From NCBI RefSeq assembly GCF_028200735.1, contig NZ_JAQKPV010000001.1, forward strand, positions 248,001-312,000: a DNA stretch of 64,000 nucleotides, read 5' to 3'. The stretch comes from Streptomyces sp. ACA25. Its GTDB lineage: Bacteria; Actinomycetota; Actinomycetes; Streptomycetales; Streptomycetaceae. Shown here in pieces: positions 8,786 through 17,707 of the stretch. Made by a program: the position numbers and the translations under genes. The first letter of the stretch is position 1, and every line of letters starts with the position of its first letter. The notes under the pieces are model-generated. The model did not search any database and had not been told where the DNA came from. It saw only the letters and a list, made by a program, of their open reading frames with translations.

Positions 8786-9065
8786 TTATCCACAGGTCAC
8801 CCCGGGTGGCTGTGTATAAGTTGTCGAACTCATCGGACATAAAGGACATGTGCGACGGAGTGCTTTCCTTGCTGCACACCCCCCCGGATGGCGTCGCGTC
8901 ACATCAATTCCGGCCATGAACGCTTTGGGGTGAGGCAATTCACCCCGAAAGGGCGCAAGCTTCCCTCGCGAATGGCTATTGCCACGCCGTTCCACCCGGG
9001 TGCGCGACCCACTTCCCCGCCATCCACACCATGTGGGGACAGCCTGTGGAAAACCCTGTGGATAC
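8786..9065. promoter_or_regulatory. DnaA-box cluster upstream of serS
   Basis: The 441-bp pheA-serS gap contains TTATCCACA (8786-8794), TGTGTATAA (8811-8819, reverse of TTATACACA), TGTGGAAAA (9045-9053, reverse of TTTTCCACA) and TGTGGATAC (9057-9065, reverse of GTATCCACA). Weaker matches lie at 9020-9028 and 9032-9040. The first two are perfect matches to the DnaA consensus. DnaA-box clusters outside oriC are known in Streptomyces and titrate initiator protein. I see no T-box or other aminoacyl-tRNA-sensing leader here; the remaining sequence probably also holds the serS promoter. Confidence 0.65.
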
Positions 9066-9207
9066 CTGCCCCACCAGCGACTTAGCCCAATTCACCTTCC
9101 CGACAAACGAGACATAGTGTTGCACTTTGTTTATCCGCCGGGCGGGTTGCGCGGCCGGAGCCGTGCCTTCCACCCGCCGGGCCCCTGCGTCCCGGTAGCC
9201 TGGTGGG

Positions 9208-10497
9208 GTGATTGACCTTCGCCTGCTCCGTGAGGACCCCGACCGTGTCCGCGCCTCCCAGCGTGCCCGAGGCGAGGACGTCGACCTCGTCGACGCGCTG
9301 CTCTCCGCGGACGAGCGGCGCCGCGCCTCCAGTATCCGTTTCGACGAACTGCGCTCCGAGCAGAAGCAACTCGGCAAGCGGATTCCCAAGGCGCAGGGGG
9401 CGGAGAAGGCAGAGCTGCTGAAAAGGACGGGCGAACTCTCGGCAGCGGTGAAAGCCGCCGATGCCGAGCAGGACGACGCCGCAGCGGAAACACAGCAGTT
9501 GCTTCTCCGCCTGAGCAATCCGGTGCATCCCGAGGTTCCGGTGGGCGGCGAGGAGGACTTCACCGTCCGCGAGACGCTCGGCGAGCGGCGCGACTTCGAC
9601 GCGGAGGGCTTCGAGCCGAAGGACCACCTGGAGCTCGGCCAGCTCCTCGGCGCCATCGATGTCGAGCGCGGCGCCAAGGTCTCCGGTTCGCGGTTCTACT
9701 ACCTGACCGGCATCGGCGCACTGCTGGAGCTCGCCCTCGTCAACGCGGCGATCGCACAGGCGGCCGAAGCCGGGTTCGTCCCCATGCTCACCCCCGCGCT
9801 GGTGAAGCCACGCGCCATGGAGGGCACGGGCTTTCTCGGCCAGGCCGCGGAGAACGTCTACCACCTGGAGAAGGACGACTACTACCTGGTCGGCACCTCC
9901 GAGGTGCCGCTCGCCGCCTACCACATGGACGAGATTCTGGACGCCGGCTCGCTGCCCCTGCGGTATGCGGGCTTCTCGCCCTGCTTCCGCCGCGAGGCCG
10001 GCTCGTACGGCAAGGACACCCGGGGCATCTTCCGCGTCCACCAGTTCGACAAGGTCGAGATGTTCTGCTTCGTCGACCCGGCGGACGCGGAGGCCGAGCA
10101 CCTGCGGCTGCTGGAGTGGGAGAAGCAGTGGCTGAGCGGACTGGAGCTGCCGTACCGCGTCATCGACGTGGCCACCGGTGACCTGGGCGCCTCCGCCTCC
10201 CGCAAGTTCGACTGCGAGGCGTGGATCCCCACCCAGGGCAAGTACCGCGAGCTGACCTCCGCCTCGAACTGCGACTCCTTCCAGGCGCGGCGGCTCCAGA
10301 TCCGCATGCGGGAGAGCGGTGACGGCAAGAGCCGGGTGCGTCCGCTGGCCACCCTGAACGGCACCCTGTGCGCCGTGCCGAGGACCATCGTCGCGCTCCT
10401 GGAGAACCACCAGCAGGCCGACGGGTCGGTACGGGTGCCGGAGCTGCTGCGGCCCTACCTCGGCGGCCGTGAGCTGCTGGAGCCGGCCGCGCGGTGA
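9208..10497 (+). CDS. serS: Seryl-tRNA synthetase
   Basis: A 429-residue class II aminoacyl-tRNA synthetase charging tRNA(Ser) in the cytosol. The N-terminal antiparallel coiled-coil arm that grips the tRNA long variable arm spans about residues 25-100 and is rich in Lys, Glu, Gln and Ala. The core contains class II motif 2 ([18 protein letters not shown]), the serine pocket, and motif 3 near residues 380-400 ([20 protein letters not shown]). Length is typical. The GTG at 9208 gives the canonical start [11 protein letters not shown]. The stop overlaps the GTG of the HAD phosphatase by 4 bp, so the pair is co-translated. Confidence 0.98.
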   Translation: MIDLRLLREDPDRVRASQRARGEDVDLVDALLSADERRRASSIRFDELRSEQKQLGKRIPKAQGAEKAELLKRTGELSAAVKAADAEQDDAAAETQQLLLRLSNPVHPEVPVGGEEDFTVRETLGERRDFDAEGFEPKDHLELGQLLGAIDVERGAKVSGSRFYYLTGIGALLELALVNAAIAQAAEAGFVPMLTPALVKPRAMEGTGFLGQAAENVYHLEKDDYYLVGTSEVPLAAYHMDEILDAGSLPLRYAGFSPCFRREAGSYGKDTRGIFRVHQFDKVEMFCFVDPADAEAEHLRLLEWEKQWLSGLELPYRVIDVATGDLGASASRKFDCEAWIPTQGKYRELTSASNCDSFQARRLQIRMRESGDGKSRVRPLATLNGTLCAVPRTIVALLENHQQADGSVRVPELLRPYLGGRELLEPAAR

Positions 10498-11321
10498 GCG
10501 CCGCACCCCCCTTCCCGTACCGGCTGGTCGCCACGGACCTCGACGGCACCCTGCTCCGCAGCGACGGCAGCGTCTCGCCCCGGACCCGCGAGGCGCTCGT
10601 CGCCAGCCAGGCCGCGGGCGCCGCGCACCTGGTGGTCACCGGACGGGGAGTCTCCTGGACCCGCCACATCCTGGACGACCTCGGATACACCGGCCTGGCC
10701 GTCTGCGGGCAGGGCGCGCAGGTCTACCACGCGGGAGAGCACCGGCTGATGACCTCGGTGACCCTGGACCGGCCCACCGCGCGGCGTGCCGTGCAGCAGC
10801 TCGAGGAACACCTCGGGCCGCTGTGGCTGGCCGTCGGGCAGGACGGCCTGGAGGGCGCCGTGCTGGTCGATCCCGACGGCTTCCCGGTCCCGGACCCGGA
10901 CAGCGGCAACCCGCTGCAGGTGGTGCCCTTCACCGACCGCGAGGAGCTGTGGGCGAAGCCGGTCAGCAAAATCTACCTCCGGCACCCCTCGCTGGACGAC
11001 GACGAGCTGACCCGCGCCGCGCGGGCCCTGGTGAACGGGTCGGTCGGGGTCGTCATGGCCGGCCCCGGCACGGTGGAGCTGCTGCCGCTGGGCCTGACCA
11101 AGGCCACCGGGCTGTCGCTGGCCGCCCGCCGGCTCGCGGTGAAGCCGCACGAGGCGATCGCGTTCGGGGACATGCCGAACGACATCCCGATGTTCGCCTG
11201 GGCCTCGTACGGCGTCGCCATGGCCAACGCCCACGAGGAGCTGCTCGCGGTGGCCGACGAGACCACCACCGGCTGCGACCACGACGGCATCGCGGAAGTG
11301 CTGGAACGCCTGCTCGTCTAG
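10494..11321 (+). CDS. HAD-IIB (Cof-like) phosphatase coupled to serS
   Basis: A 275-residue haloacid-dehalogenase superfamily phosphatase. Motif I is [11 protein letters not shown] (nucleophile Asp), motif II is TGRG, and motif IV is [11 protein letters not shown]; the cap between motifs II and III is the C2B type. Members hydrolyse small phosphates (sugar phosphates, FMN, nucleotide and coenzyme phosphates). Its GTG start shares bases with the serS stop, an arrangement conserved in streptomycetes, so expression is tied to serS; whether it acts on a seryl- or tRNA-related phosphate is unknown. A second family member lies at 16805-17650. Confidence 0.92.
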   Translation: MSAAPPFPYRLVATDLDGTLLRSDGSVSPRTREALVASQAAGAAHLVVTGRGVSWTRHILDDLGYTGLAVCGQGAQVYHAGEHRLMTSVTLDRPTARRAVQQLEEHLGPLWLAVGQDGLEGAVLVDPDGFPVPDPDSGNPLQVVPFTDREELWAKPVSKIYLRHPSLDDDELTRAARALVNGSVGVVMAGPGTVELLPLGLTKATGLSLAARRLAVKPHEAIAFGDMPNDIPMFAWASYGVAMANAHEELLAVADETTTGCDHDGIAEVLERLLV

Positions 11322-11344
11322 CCGGCCGACGCCCCCCGGGTTCC

Positions 11345-11372
11345 CCGCGCGGGCCGGTTCCGCGCGGGCCGG
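11345..11372. repeat. Short direct repeat between convergent genes
   Basis: CCGCGCGGGCCGG occurs twice (11345-11357 and 11360-11372) in the 60-bp gap between the convergent HAD and ABC permease genes. CCGCGCGG is itself palindromic, so the pair can also fold as weak hairpins and may help termination. Confidence 0.4.
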
Positions 11373-11381
11373 GGCGGACCG

Positions 11382-12104
11382 TTACTCCTCTCCCGCGAGG
11401 GTGAGACTGCGCAGCCGCTGTCCCGCGTACCAGGTGGCCGCCACCGTCACCACCGTGAGCAGGATGAGCGCCGTCGGCAGCGCCACGTCCGAGGAGACGT
11501 GCATGCCGGGGGCGGCGATCCGCTCGGCGACTGCCACCCCCCAGTGCTGGATGCTGAGGGTGCGGGCACCGGGCACCAGGCTCCCGAACAGGGTCTCCCA
11601 GATCAGCGCGTAGACCAGACCGAAGACGACCGCGTTGCGGGAGATGGTGCCCAGCAGCAGGAAGACCGCGCTGTAGGCGACGGAGGCGGCAGCGGCGGCG
11701 ACCGCGAAGGCGACCGCGATCTGCCCGCTGTTTCCGTTGAGGATCCAGCCGGCCAGCAGGGTCGGGACCGCGCTGAAGGTGGTGGTGACGCCGATCGCGA
11801 CGAGCAGCTTGGTGAGAACAATGGTGTGCCGCTTCACCGGCTTGGCCGTCAGGTAGACGAACGAGCCGTCGTCGATCTCCGGGCCGATGGCGCCGGTGCC
11901 GGCGACCACCCCGATCAACGGGACCATCGCCGCCAGCGCGAAGCCGGCCAGGATTTCGGCGGCTGCCCGGTCGTCCGGGCCTGCCAGGGCCCGCACCAGA
12001 ACGGCGATGAGCAGCAGGAGGGCGGGCAGCGCGAGCAGCAGGAGGGCGCGGCGCCGGCCGAGCAGAGCCCGGACGGTGAGCCGGGCGATCGTGTGGTGAT
12101 ACAT
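11382..12104 (-). CDS. ABC-2 type transporter permease (second module)
   Basis: A 240-residue membrane protein with about six hydrophobic segments, including LLLLALPALLLLIAVLVRAL near the N terminus, FALAAMVPLIGVVAGTGAIG, and a C-terminal LPTALILLTVVTVAATWYAG. The region IGPEIDDGSFVYLTAKPVKR is characteristic of ABC-2 permeases just after the second helix. It lies 24 bp downstream of an ATPase gene on the same strand and is the last of four genes forming two ATPase-permease modules. Substrate unknown; ABC-2 exporters move lipids, polysaccharides, peptides or drugs. Confidence 0.88.
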   Translation of the reverse strand: MYHHTIARLTVRALLGRRRALLLLALPALLLLIAVLVRALAGPDDRAAAEILAGFALAAMVPLIGVVAGTGAIGPEIDDGSFVYLTAKPVKRHTIVLTKLLVAIGVTTTFSAVPTLLAGWILNGNSGQIAVAFAVAAAAASVAYSAVFLLLGTISRNAVVFGLVYALIWETLFGSLVPGARTLSIQHWGVAVAERIAAPGMHVSSDVALPTALILLTVVTVAATWYAGQRLRSLTLAGEE

Positions 12105-12128
12105 CGCTAAAGGCTCCTTATGCGCTGG

Positions 12129-13046
12129 TTACGCGCTGACCAGATAGGAGAAGACGCTCTCCAGGGACTCGTCGGAGGGCGAGACCGTGAGGAGCCGGAT
12201 GTTGCGGGCGCGGGCGAGCAGTGGCAGTTGTTCGGCGAACCGCTGGAAGTCGGTGGCCTCCACGCGCAGGGCGTGCTCGGCCGCGTCCAGCTCGACCCCA
12301 CTGGTGCTCGGATCGGCGATGAGGGCCGAGGCGAGCGCGCGGTCGTCGCTGGAACGGATGAGGTAGCGGTGCGGCCGGTCGGTCATGAGCCTGCGGATCC
12401 GGCGGAAGTCGCCGGAGGCGGCGTGCCGGCCGGCGACGATGACCTCGATGTGGGAGGCGAGCTGCTCGACCTCCTCCAGGATGTGGGAGGAGAACAGCAC
12501 GGTGCGTCCCTCCTCGCCCATCCGCTGCAGCAGCTCCATGAGGTGCATGCGCTGGCGGGGGTCCATGCCGTTGAACGGCTCGTCGAGCAGCAGCACGGCC
12601 GGCTCGTGGACGAGCGCGGAGGCCATTTTGACGCGCTGCCGCATGCCCTTGCTGTAGGTGGCGATGCGGCGGTCCGCGGCGTACTCCATCGCGACGGTTG
12701 CCAGCGCCGCGCGCGCCGCCCGGCCGGGGTCCGGCAGACCGTGCAGCTCCGCGTTGGCCACCACGAACTCCTCACCGGTGAGGAAGTCGTACATGCCTTC
12801 CCGCTCGGGGACGAGGCCGACGCTGCGGTAGATGCTCTCGTTCTGCCAGATCGGGGCGCCGTCGAGGGTGACGCTGCCCGAGGAGGGTGCCAGGAAGCCG
12901 CTCATCATGTGAATGAGGGTGGACTTGCCGGCGCCGTTCGGGCCGAGCAGCCCGGTGACGCCGGGGCCGATGGTCATGCTGATGTCGTTGACGGCGACGA
13001 CGTTCCCGAACCAGCGGGAGGTGTTCTCGATACGGATCGTGGCCAC
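12129..13046 (-). CDS. ABC transporter ATP-binding protein (second module)
   Basis: A 305-residue ATPase. Walker A is GPNGAGKST, the signature is the unusual YSKGMRQRVK, Walker B is LLLDEPFNGMD and the switch His is in SSHILEEVEQ. The C-terminal about 80 residues are the extra domain of DrrA-like ATPases, often with regulatory or dimerisation roles. The GTG at 13046 is the right start: it gives MATIRIENTSRWFG and lies 2 bp after the stop of the upstream permease. Codons further upstream belong to that permease in another frame. It pairs with the permease at 11382-12104. Confidence 0.94.
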   Translation of the reverse strand: MATIRIENTSRWFGNVVAVNDISMTIGPGVTGLLGPNGAGKSTLIHMMSGFLAPSSGSVTLDGAPIWQNESIYRSVGLVPEREGMYDFLTGEEFVVANAELHGLPDPGRAARAALATVAMEYAADRRIATYSKGMRQRVKMASALVHEPAVLLLDEPFNGMDPRQRMHLMELLQRMGEEGRTVLFSSHILEEVEQLASHIEVIVAGRHAASGDFRRIRRLMTDRPHRYLIRSSDDRALASALIADPSTSGVELDAAEHALRVEATDFQRFAEQLPLLARARNIRLLTVSPSDESLESVFSYLVSA

Positions 13047-13048
13047 GG

Positions 13049-13960
13049 TCAGATACCAGCCTTCCGGTAACGGCGCAGGAGCAGCAGGACGCTGAGTGCG
13101 GTGAGGCCGACGATGACGAGGACATAGACCGGGGCCTCGGCGCCGGTCAGCAGGTAGCCGTCGGGGAATTCGGACGTACCGCCGAGGAAGTACTGCTGGA
13201 ATCCGTCCATCAGGGTGCCGGGGGAGCCGAGGCCGAGCCATCCGACGGCGTCGGTGGCTCCCTGACTCACCGAGACGCCCTGCACCGCGGTGACGGCGAA
13301 GTACGGAATCGTCAGCACCGCGATGATGGCGGCGACCCCGAAGCCGCGGCGCGGGGTGAGCGAGGCGATGAGCAGGGCTATCGCGGCGTGCAGCACGGAG
13401 AACACCACTGCCCCGGCCACCCCTTGGGCGAAGCCCCGGGTCTGGTCGGTGAAACTCAGCTCGCCCAGCAGCGCGCCGGCGTACATGAGCAGCAGCGGTG
13501 CGCCGATGAACAGCAGCAGGGCGCCGATCAGTGCGCCGAGCTTGGCCAGGACGTAGTCGACGCGCTCGAGGGGGCGGGAGAAGTAGAGCGGGATGGTGTG
13601 GAAGCGCAGGTCGAGGGAGACCAGCTGGGGAGCGGTCAGCGCCAGGTACAGGCCGAGGATCGGCTGCATGAACAGCGCGTAGGAGGTGTACGCGAAAGGC
13701 AGTTCGTCCATCCCGACGGTGATCGCGATGGCGACCATCACAATGGCCGGCAGGCACATGACGGCGAACAGGGCGAACGGCAGCACTTTGGACTTCGCGG
13801 AGCGGCCGATGCCGTACGCGCCGCGCAGCGAGTGCACGAACAGCGAGCGCCGGGCGTAGGGGCGGCCGAGCCGCTCGCCGTCGTAGTGCCGGTACCCGAT
13901 GTTGTGGATCCGGGCGTCGGCGCGCGGGGTGTCGGCCGGTGTGGTGGGTTCAGGCGACAT
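13049..13960 (-). CDS. ABC-2 type transporter permease (first module)
   Basis: A 303-residue membrane protein with about six to seven helices. It begins with a cytosolic segment IHNIGYRHYDGERLGRPYA that is shared by many actinobacterial ABC-2 permeases of this type. Helices include SKVLPFALFAVMCLPAIVM, LGALIGALLLFIGAPLLLM and a C-terminal VLVIVGLTALSVLLLL. The start overlaps the upstream ATPase by 11 bp and the stop is 2 bp before the next ATPase start, so all four genes are one transcript. Substrate unknown. Confidence 0.9.
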   Translation of the reverse strand: MSPEPTTPADTPRADARIHNIGYRHYDGERLGRPYARRSLFVHSLRGAYGIGRSAKSKVLPFALFAVMCLPAIVMVAIAITVGMDELPFAYTSYALFMQPILGLYLALTAPQLVSLDLRFHTIPLYFSRPLERVDYVLAKLGALIGALLLFIGAPLLLMYAGALLGELSFTDQTRGFAQGVAGAVVFSVLHAAIALLIASLTPRRGFGVAAIIAVLTIPYFAVTAVQGVSVSQGATDAVGWLGLGSPGTLMDGFQQYFLGGTSEFPDGYLLTGAEAPVYVLVIVGLTALSVLLLLRRYRKAGI

Positions 13961-14933
13961 CGCTGCGGCCCCCTTCCTGCTGGTGCGTCGCGTCCGGTGC
14001 CCGGCCGGGTGCCTGCTCCTCGTCCTGGAACACCTCGGCGATGCGGTGCCGTCGCTGTTCCATGCGGACCAGGCCGAGGCCCAGGCCCGCGACGGCGTCC
14101 CGGACGGTGTCGTAGGTGCCGTCGTCGGTCACCTCGACCAGCAGGGTGTGGCCGCCCTGCGGCACCGCGGCGAGCCCGCTGCCCTCGAGGGCGGCACGCA
14201 GGGCGTGCGTGCCGTCGGGGTGCGCGTCGGTGTCGGTGACCTCCACCGCCAGGGAGGCGGTGGCCTGGGTGAACCCGGCGATCGATTCGGAGCGCAGCAG
14301 CCGTCCGCCGTCGATGACGACGATGTGGTCGCTGGTGCGCTCCAGCTCTCCGAGCAGATGGGAGGTCACCAGCACCGAGATCCCGAAGTCGGCGTGGATG
14401 CGCCGGATCAGCGCGAGCATGTCGTCCCGGCCAGCGGGGTCCAGGCCGTTGGTCGGCTCGTCGAGCAGCACCAGTTGCGGGTCGTGCACCAGGGCCTGGG
14501 CGAGCTTGACCCGCTGTTTCATGCCGGTGGAGTAGCCGCCCATGGCCCGGTAGCGCTCTTCGTAGAGCCCGACGTGGCGCAGGGTGTCCGCGGTGCGCTC
14601 CCGGGCGGACGAGCGCGGAAGCCCGGACATCCTGGCCATGTGGACGACGAACTCGGTGGCCGAGACGTCCGGCGGCAGGCAGTCGTGCTCGGGCATGTAG
14701 CCGACCTGCTCGCGGATCGCGGCCCCCTCGCGGGCGGCGTCCTTGCCGAGTACGGTGGCGCTGCCCTCGGTGGCGGGGGCGAGCCCGAGCAGAAGTTTGA
14801 TGAGGGTGGATTTTCCGGCTCCGTTGGCGCCCACCAGGCCGGTCACACCCGGTCCGATGTCCACCGTCAGCCGGTCGAGGGCGGTCACCCGTGGGTACCG
14901 CTTGCTGAGGCCTTCGGTCGCGATGACTGTCAC
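13950..14933 (-). CDS. ABC transporter ATP-binding protein (first module)
   Basis: A 327-residue ATPase that opens the four-gene export operon. Walker A is GANGAGKST, the signature is YSTGMKQRVK, Walker B is LLDEPTNGLD and the switch His is in TSHLLGELER. Its signature (STGM/SKGM rather than LSGG) is the same type as the second ATPase at 12129-13046, so the two modules probably arose by duplication. The GTG at 14933 follows GGAAG. The 133 bp upstream hold no gene and must contain the operon promoter. Substrate unknown. Confidence 0.94.
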   Translation of the reverse strand: MTVIATEGLSKRYPRVTALDRLTVDIGPGVTGLVGANGAGKSTLIKLLLGLAPATEGSATVLGKDAAREGAAIREQVGYMPEHDCLPPDVSATEFVVHMARMSGLPRSSARERTADTLRHVGLYEERYRAMGGYSTGMKQRVKLAQALVHDPQLVLLDEPTNGLDPAGRDDMLALIRRIHADFGISVLVTSHLLGELERTSDHIVVIDGGRLLRSESIAGFTQATASLAVEVTDTDAHPDGTHALRAALEGSGLAAVPQGGHTLLVEVTDDGTYDTVRDAVAGLGLGLVRMEQRRHRIAEVFQDEEQAPGRAPDATHQQEGGRSDVA

Positions 14934-15066
14934 GCTTCCGACGCTAGCGGCCGGCCGGACCGCTCACGTCAGCCCACGGTCCTGGTGAACCCTCGTCCCG
15001 AAGTCGGACACTCCCCGTAAGGGGAGGACGAGCGCTGCCCCGTCCTTCTTCGGGTGCCGGCCGGTC

Positions 15067-15645
15067 TCACAGGCCGGGGGCGGGCCGGACTGCGGTCCAG
15101 CGGGTCAGATCCGTCTCGATGGGCAGCTGCTCACCCAGGACCTCGGCCACGTGGTGTTCCAGCCGGTTGTCGCGGCTGTCCTCACCCTCGGGGGCGAACG
15201 GATAGAAGGTTCCGTACCGGTACAGGTGCACCAGGGCCAGCGATCGCCCGTCGGGGTGGCGGAAGGTCAGCGAAGCATGGAGCAGCTGCGGAGCGTAACC
15301 GCCTTCCTGCAGTTGCTCCATGGCCGCGCGCAGGTCGCTCACAAGCTGGGAGACCTCCTCGGGCCTGCGGTGCACGAGGACCCAGATCCCGCCGTGGTCG
15401 TCCTCGCTGAGCTCGGCGGGCGGGACCCCGACATGCCTGTCGGGGTGCAGGAGCGACTCCAGGTGTTCCTGGATGCGCGTGAAGGTGCCGCCTTCCGTGG
15501 TCGCGACACACACCGCTCCCGCACCGGTGGGGGCGAAGCCGGTCGCGGTCTCCAGCTCCCGGGCGGCCGGAGTGAGCGCGGAGAGCCGGTCGAGGCCGGG
15601 GCTCACCGGCCTTCTGCGGCCGAGCAGGGCGTCGAGAAAACTCAT
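15067..15645 (-). CDS. PspA-associated protein PspAB-like
   Basis: A 192-residue soluble protein beginning MSFLDALLGRRRPVSPGLDRL, then ATGFAPTGAGAVCVATTEGGTF and a Trp-rich middle (GGIWVLVHRR), matching the actinobacterial and archaeal PspAB proteins usually found beside phage-shock PspA. No PspA gene is present in this window. Function of the family is not established; an envelope-stress link is inferred from its partners elsewhere. The ATG at 15645 is fixed by the conserved N terminus. Confidence 0.72.
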   Translation of the reverse strand: MSFLDALLGRRRPVSPGLDRLSALTPAARELETATGFAPTGAGAVCVATTEGGTFTRIQEHLESLLHPDRHVGVPPAELSEDDHGGIWVLVHRRPEEVSQLVSDLRAAMEQLQEGGYAPQLLHASLTFRHPDGRSLALVHLYRYGTFYPFAPEGEDSRDNRLEHHVAEVLGEQLPIETDLTRWTAVRPAPGL

Positions 15646-15707
15646 GGCAGCTCCTCCAGTCGTGCGGTGGCTGTCCCTTCCAGCGTAAGCAGGCAGTGAC
15701 GGGATCG

Positions 15708-16637
15708 TCAGTGCCGGACGGTGAGCTGGGCGAGTCCCTCGGTGGCGATGCGCTCGAAGACACCGAGGTCCGCGGCGAAGAGCGAGTCCGGAATGGGCCA
15801 GTGCAGCACCAGCTCGGTGATGCCCAGCTCGGCGCAGGTGCCGGCGAAGTCGACGAAGGCGTCCAGGGATTCCAGCGGGCGGTGCGGGGTGAAGCCGGTG
15901 AGCAGCACCTTGCCGAGGTCGGCGGGGTCGCGTCCGGCCTCGGTGCAGGTGGCCGCCAGCCGGTCCAGCTGCTGCTCGAGTCCGGCCCATGCCTCCCCGG
16001 GCGTGCCTTCCTGAGTGGCAGGGTCCCCGGTGGTGACCCACGACTGGCCGTGCCACGCGGCCAGCCGCATCCCGCGCGGTCCGTTGGCGGCTACGGCGAA
16101 GGGCAGCCGGGGGCGCTGGACACAGCCGGGCACGTTGCGCACCTCGTGCGCCGAGTAGTGGTCGCCCCGGTAGGAGAAGCCGCCCGGCCCGTCCTCACGG
16201 AGCAGGCGGGCGAGCAGCGGGAGGAACTCGGCGAGGCGGTCGGCCCGCTCTCCCGGGGTCCAGGCGTCGTGCCCCAGAGCGGTGGCGTCGAAGCCCGAGC
16301 CTCCGGCGCCGATTCCCAGGGTGATCCGTCCGCCGGAGATGTCGTCGAGTGTGATGAGCTCCTTGGCCAGGGTCACCGGGTGCCGGAAGTTCGGCGAGGT
16401 GACCAGGGTGCCGAGTCGCAGCTGTCCGGTGACGGCGGCGGCGGCGGTCAGGGTGGGCATCGCGGCGAACCACGGTCCGTCGCGGAAGCTCCGCCACGAC
16501 AGGTGGTCGTAGGTGTACGCGGTGTGGAAGCCCAGCTCCTCCGCCCGCTGCCAGACGTCCCGGCCGCCTTTGGCCCAGGGACGGACGGGCAGGATCGCGG
16601 TGGACAGCCGGAGTGGGCAGGGAGGGGAATCAGCCAT
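15708..16637 (-). CDS. LLM-class F420-dependent oxidoreductase
   Basis: A 309-residue TIM-barrel protein of the luciferase-like monooxygenase superfamily. Typical segments are AEELGFHTAYTYDHLSWRSF, LRLGTLVTSPNFRHPVTLAKE and LDDISGGRITLGIGAGG. Subgroups with this pattern in actinomycetes usually bind F420 and catalyse hydride transfer; the substrate cannot be read from sequence. It is transcribed divergently from the HAD gene; the shared 167-bp interval has two operator-like dyads. The ATG at 16637 has GAGGGGAA upstream in the opposite gene only, so the ribosome site is not clear. Confidence 0.88.
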   Translation of the reverse strand: MADSPPCPLRLSTAILPVRPWAKGGRDVWQRAEELGFHTAYTYDHLSWRSFRDGPWFAAMPTLTAAAAVTGQLRLGTLVTSPNFRHPVTLAKELITLDDISGGRITLGIGAGGSGFDATALGHDAWTPGERADRLAEFLPLLARLLREDGPGGFSYRGDHYSAHEVRNVPGCVQRPRLPFAVAANGPRGMRLAAWHGQSWVTTGDPATQEGTPGEAWAGLEQQLDRLAATCTEAGRDPADLGKVLLTGFTPHRPLESLDAFVDFAGTCAELGITELVLHWPIPDSLFAADLGVFERIATEGLAQLTVRH

Positions 16638-16761
16638 GCGCCGAGCCTACGGCGAGGCCGTCCGTGCCCGGGCCCGCACTCCCCCAGCAGGCATCCGAGG
16701 CCGGGTTCCGCCCACTGCGGGTCATGGCCGGTCCTCTCCGAGTGACTCGTTTGCGCACACC

Positions 16762-16799
16762 CCCGCACACATGTGCGGGCATATGCGCCAAGATGGCGC
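16762..16799. promoter_or_regulatory. Two inverted repeats in a divergent promoter
   Basis: CCCGCACA-CA-TGTGCGGG (16762-16779) has perfect 8-bp arms; six bases later GCGCCA-AGA-TGGCGC (16785-16799) has perfect 6-bp arms. Both lie between the divergent oxidoreductase and HAD genes, close to the HAD start, where a repressor would block initiation. The regulator is unknown. Confidence 0.5.
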
Positions 16800-16804
16800 T
16801 TGTG

Positions 16805-17650
16805 ATGTACACCCATCCCCCGAAGCCCGCCCATCCCCCGGAACCCGTCCGGCCCAGGCTGATCGCCACCGACCTCGACGGCACCCTGCTGCGGGACGAC
16901 AAGACTGTTTCCGACCGTACCGTCGCCGCTCTCGACGCGGCCGAACGGGCAGGTGTGGAAGTCGTCTTCGTGACCGGCCGCCCGGCCCGCTGGTTGCGGC
17001 CCCTCGGCGCGTACGTCTCCGGCCGCGGCCTCGCCATCTGCGCCAACGGGGCGGCCGTCGTGGACCTGCACCGGGAACGGGAGATCGTCACCTGCTACCC
17101 GATGGCCAGCGAGAACGCGCTCGCCGCGGTGACCGCCCTGCGCCGGACGGTCCCCGACGTGAGCTTCGCCGTCGAACGCACCACCGGCATCCACTACGAC
17201 CCGCACTATCCGCCCTTCCACCTCGACCCGGCGGCGGTCGTCGCCCCGGTGGAGAAGCTCCTCGGGGTCTCCTTCGAGGACCAGCCGATCCTGAAGCTGC
17301 TCGCCCACCACACCGCGCTCGACCCCGACGGCTTCCTCACCCTCGCCCGCGAGACCGCGGGGGCGCACGGCGCTTTCACCCGCTCCGGCCCGAGCGCCCT
17401 GCTGGAGGTCAGCTGCGCCGGCGTGAGCAAGGCCAGCACCCTGGCTCTGCACTGCGCGGAGCTCGGTATCCGGGCCGAGGAGGTCGTCGCCTTCGGGGAC
17501 ATGCCCAACGACCTGGAGATGCTCAGCTGGGCCGGCACCTCTTACGCCATGGCCAACGCTCATCCGGCCGTTCACGCGGCCGCCGCCCGGCACACCGCGT
17601 CCAACGAGGAGGACGGCGTGGCCGTCGTCATCGAAGCGCTGCTGGCCTGA
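16805..17650 (+). CDS. HAD-IIB (Cof-like) phosphatase
   Basis: A 281-residue HAD phosphatase with motif [14 protein letters not shown], motif II VTGRP and motif IV FGDMPNDLEML. It is a clear paralogue of the serS-linked protein at 10494-11321, sharing motif spacing and C2B cap. Start choice is uncertain: ATG 16805 gives MYTHPPKPAHPPEP; in-frame GTG 16802 and ATG 16793 are possible, and none has a strong ribosome site. The ATG at 16793 sits inside an inverted repeat. Substrate unknown. Confidence 0.88.
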   Translation: MYTHPPKPAHPPEPVRPRLIATDLDGTLLRDDKTVSDRTVAALDAAERAGVEVVFVTGRPARWLRPLGAYVSGRGLAICANGAAVVDLHREREIVTCYPMASENALAAVTALRRTVPDVSFAVERTTGIHYDPHYPPFHLDPAAVVAPVEKLLGVSFEDQPILKLLAHHTALDPDGFLTLARETAGAHGAFTRSGPSALLEVSCAGVSKASTLALHCAELGIRAEEVVAFGDMPNDLEMLSWAGTSYAMANAHPAVHAAAARHTASNEEDGVAVVIEALLA

Positions 17651-17707
17651 GCGCCGGAATCCGCGAGCGGCGGCGCCCGCGTCAGCGGCCCGCGCCGTCA
17701 GCCCGCG

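Noticed and set aside
9066..9207. T-box leader for serS
   Set aside because: No T-box consensus, specifier loop or terminator/antiterminator pair is visible.
11345..11372. CCGCGCGGGCCGG direct repeat as a mobile-element footprint
   Set aside because: Only two short GC-rich copies in a terminator-like gap; more likely chance or termination structure.
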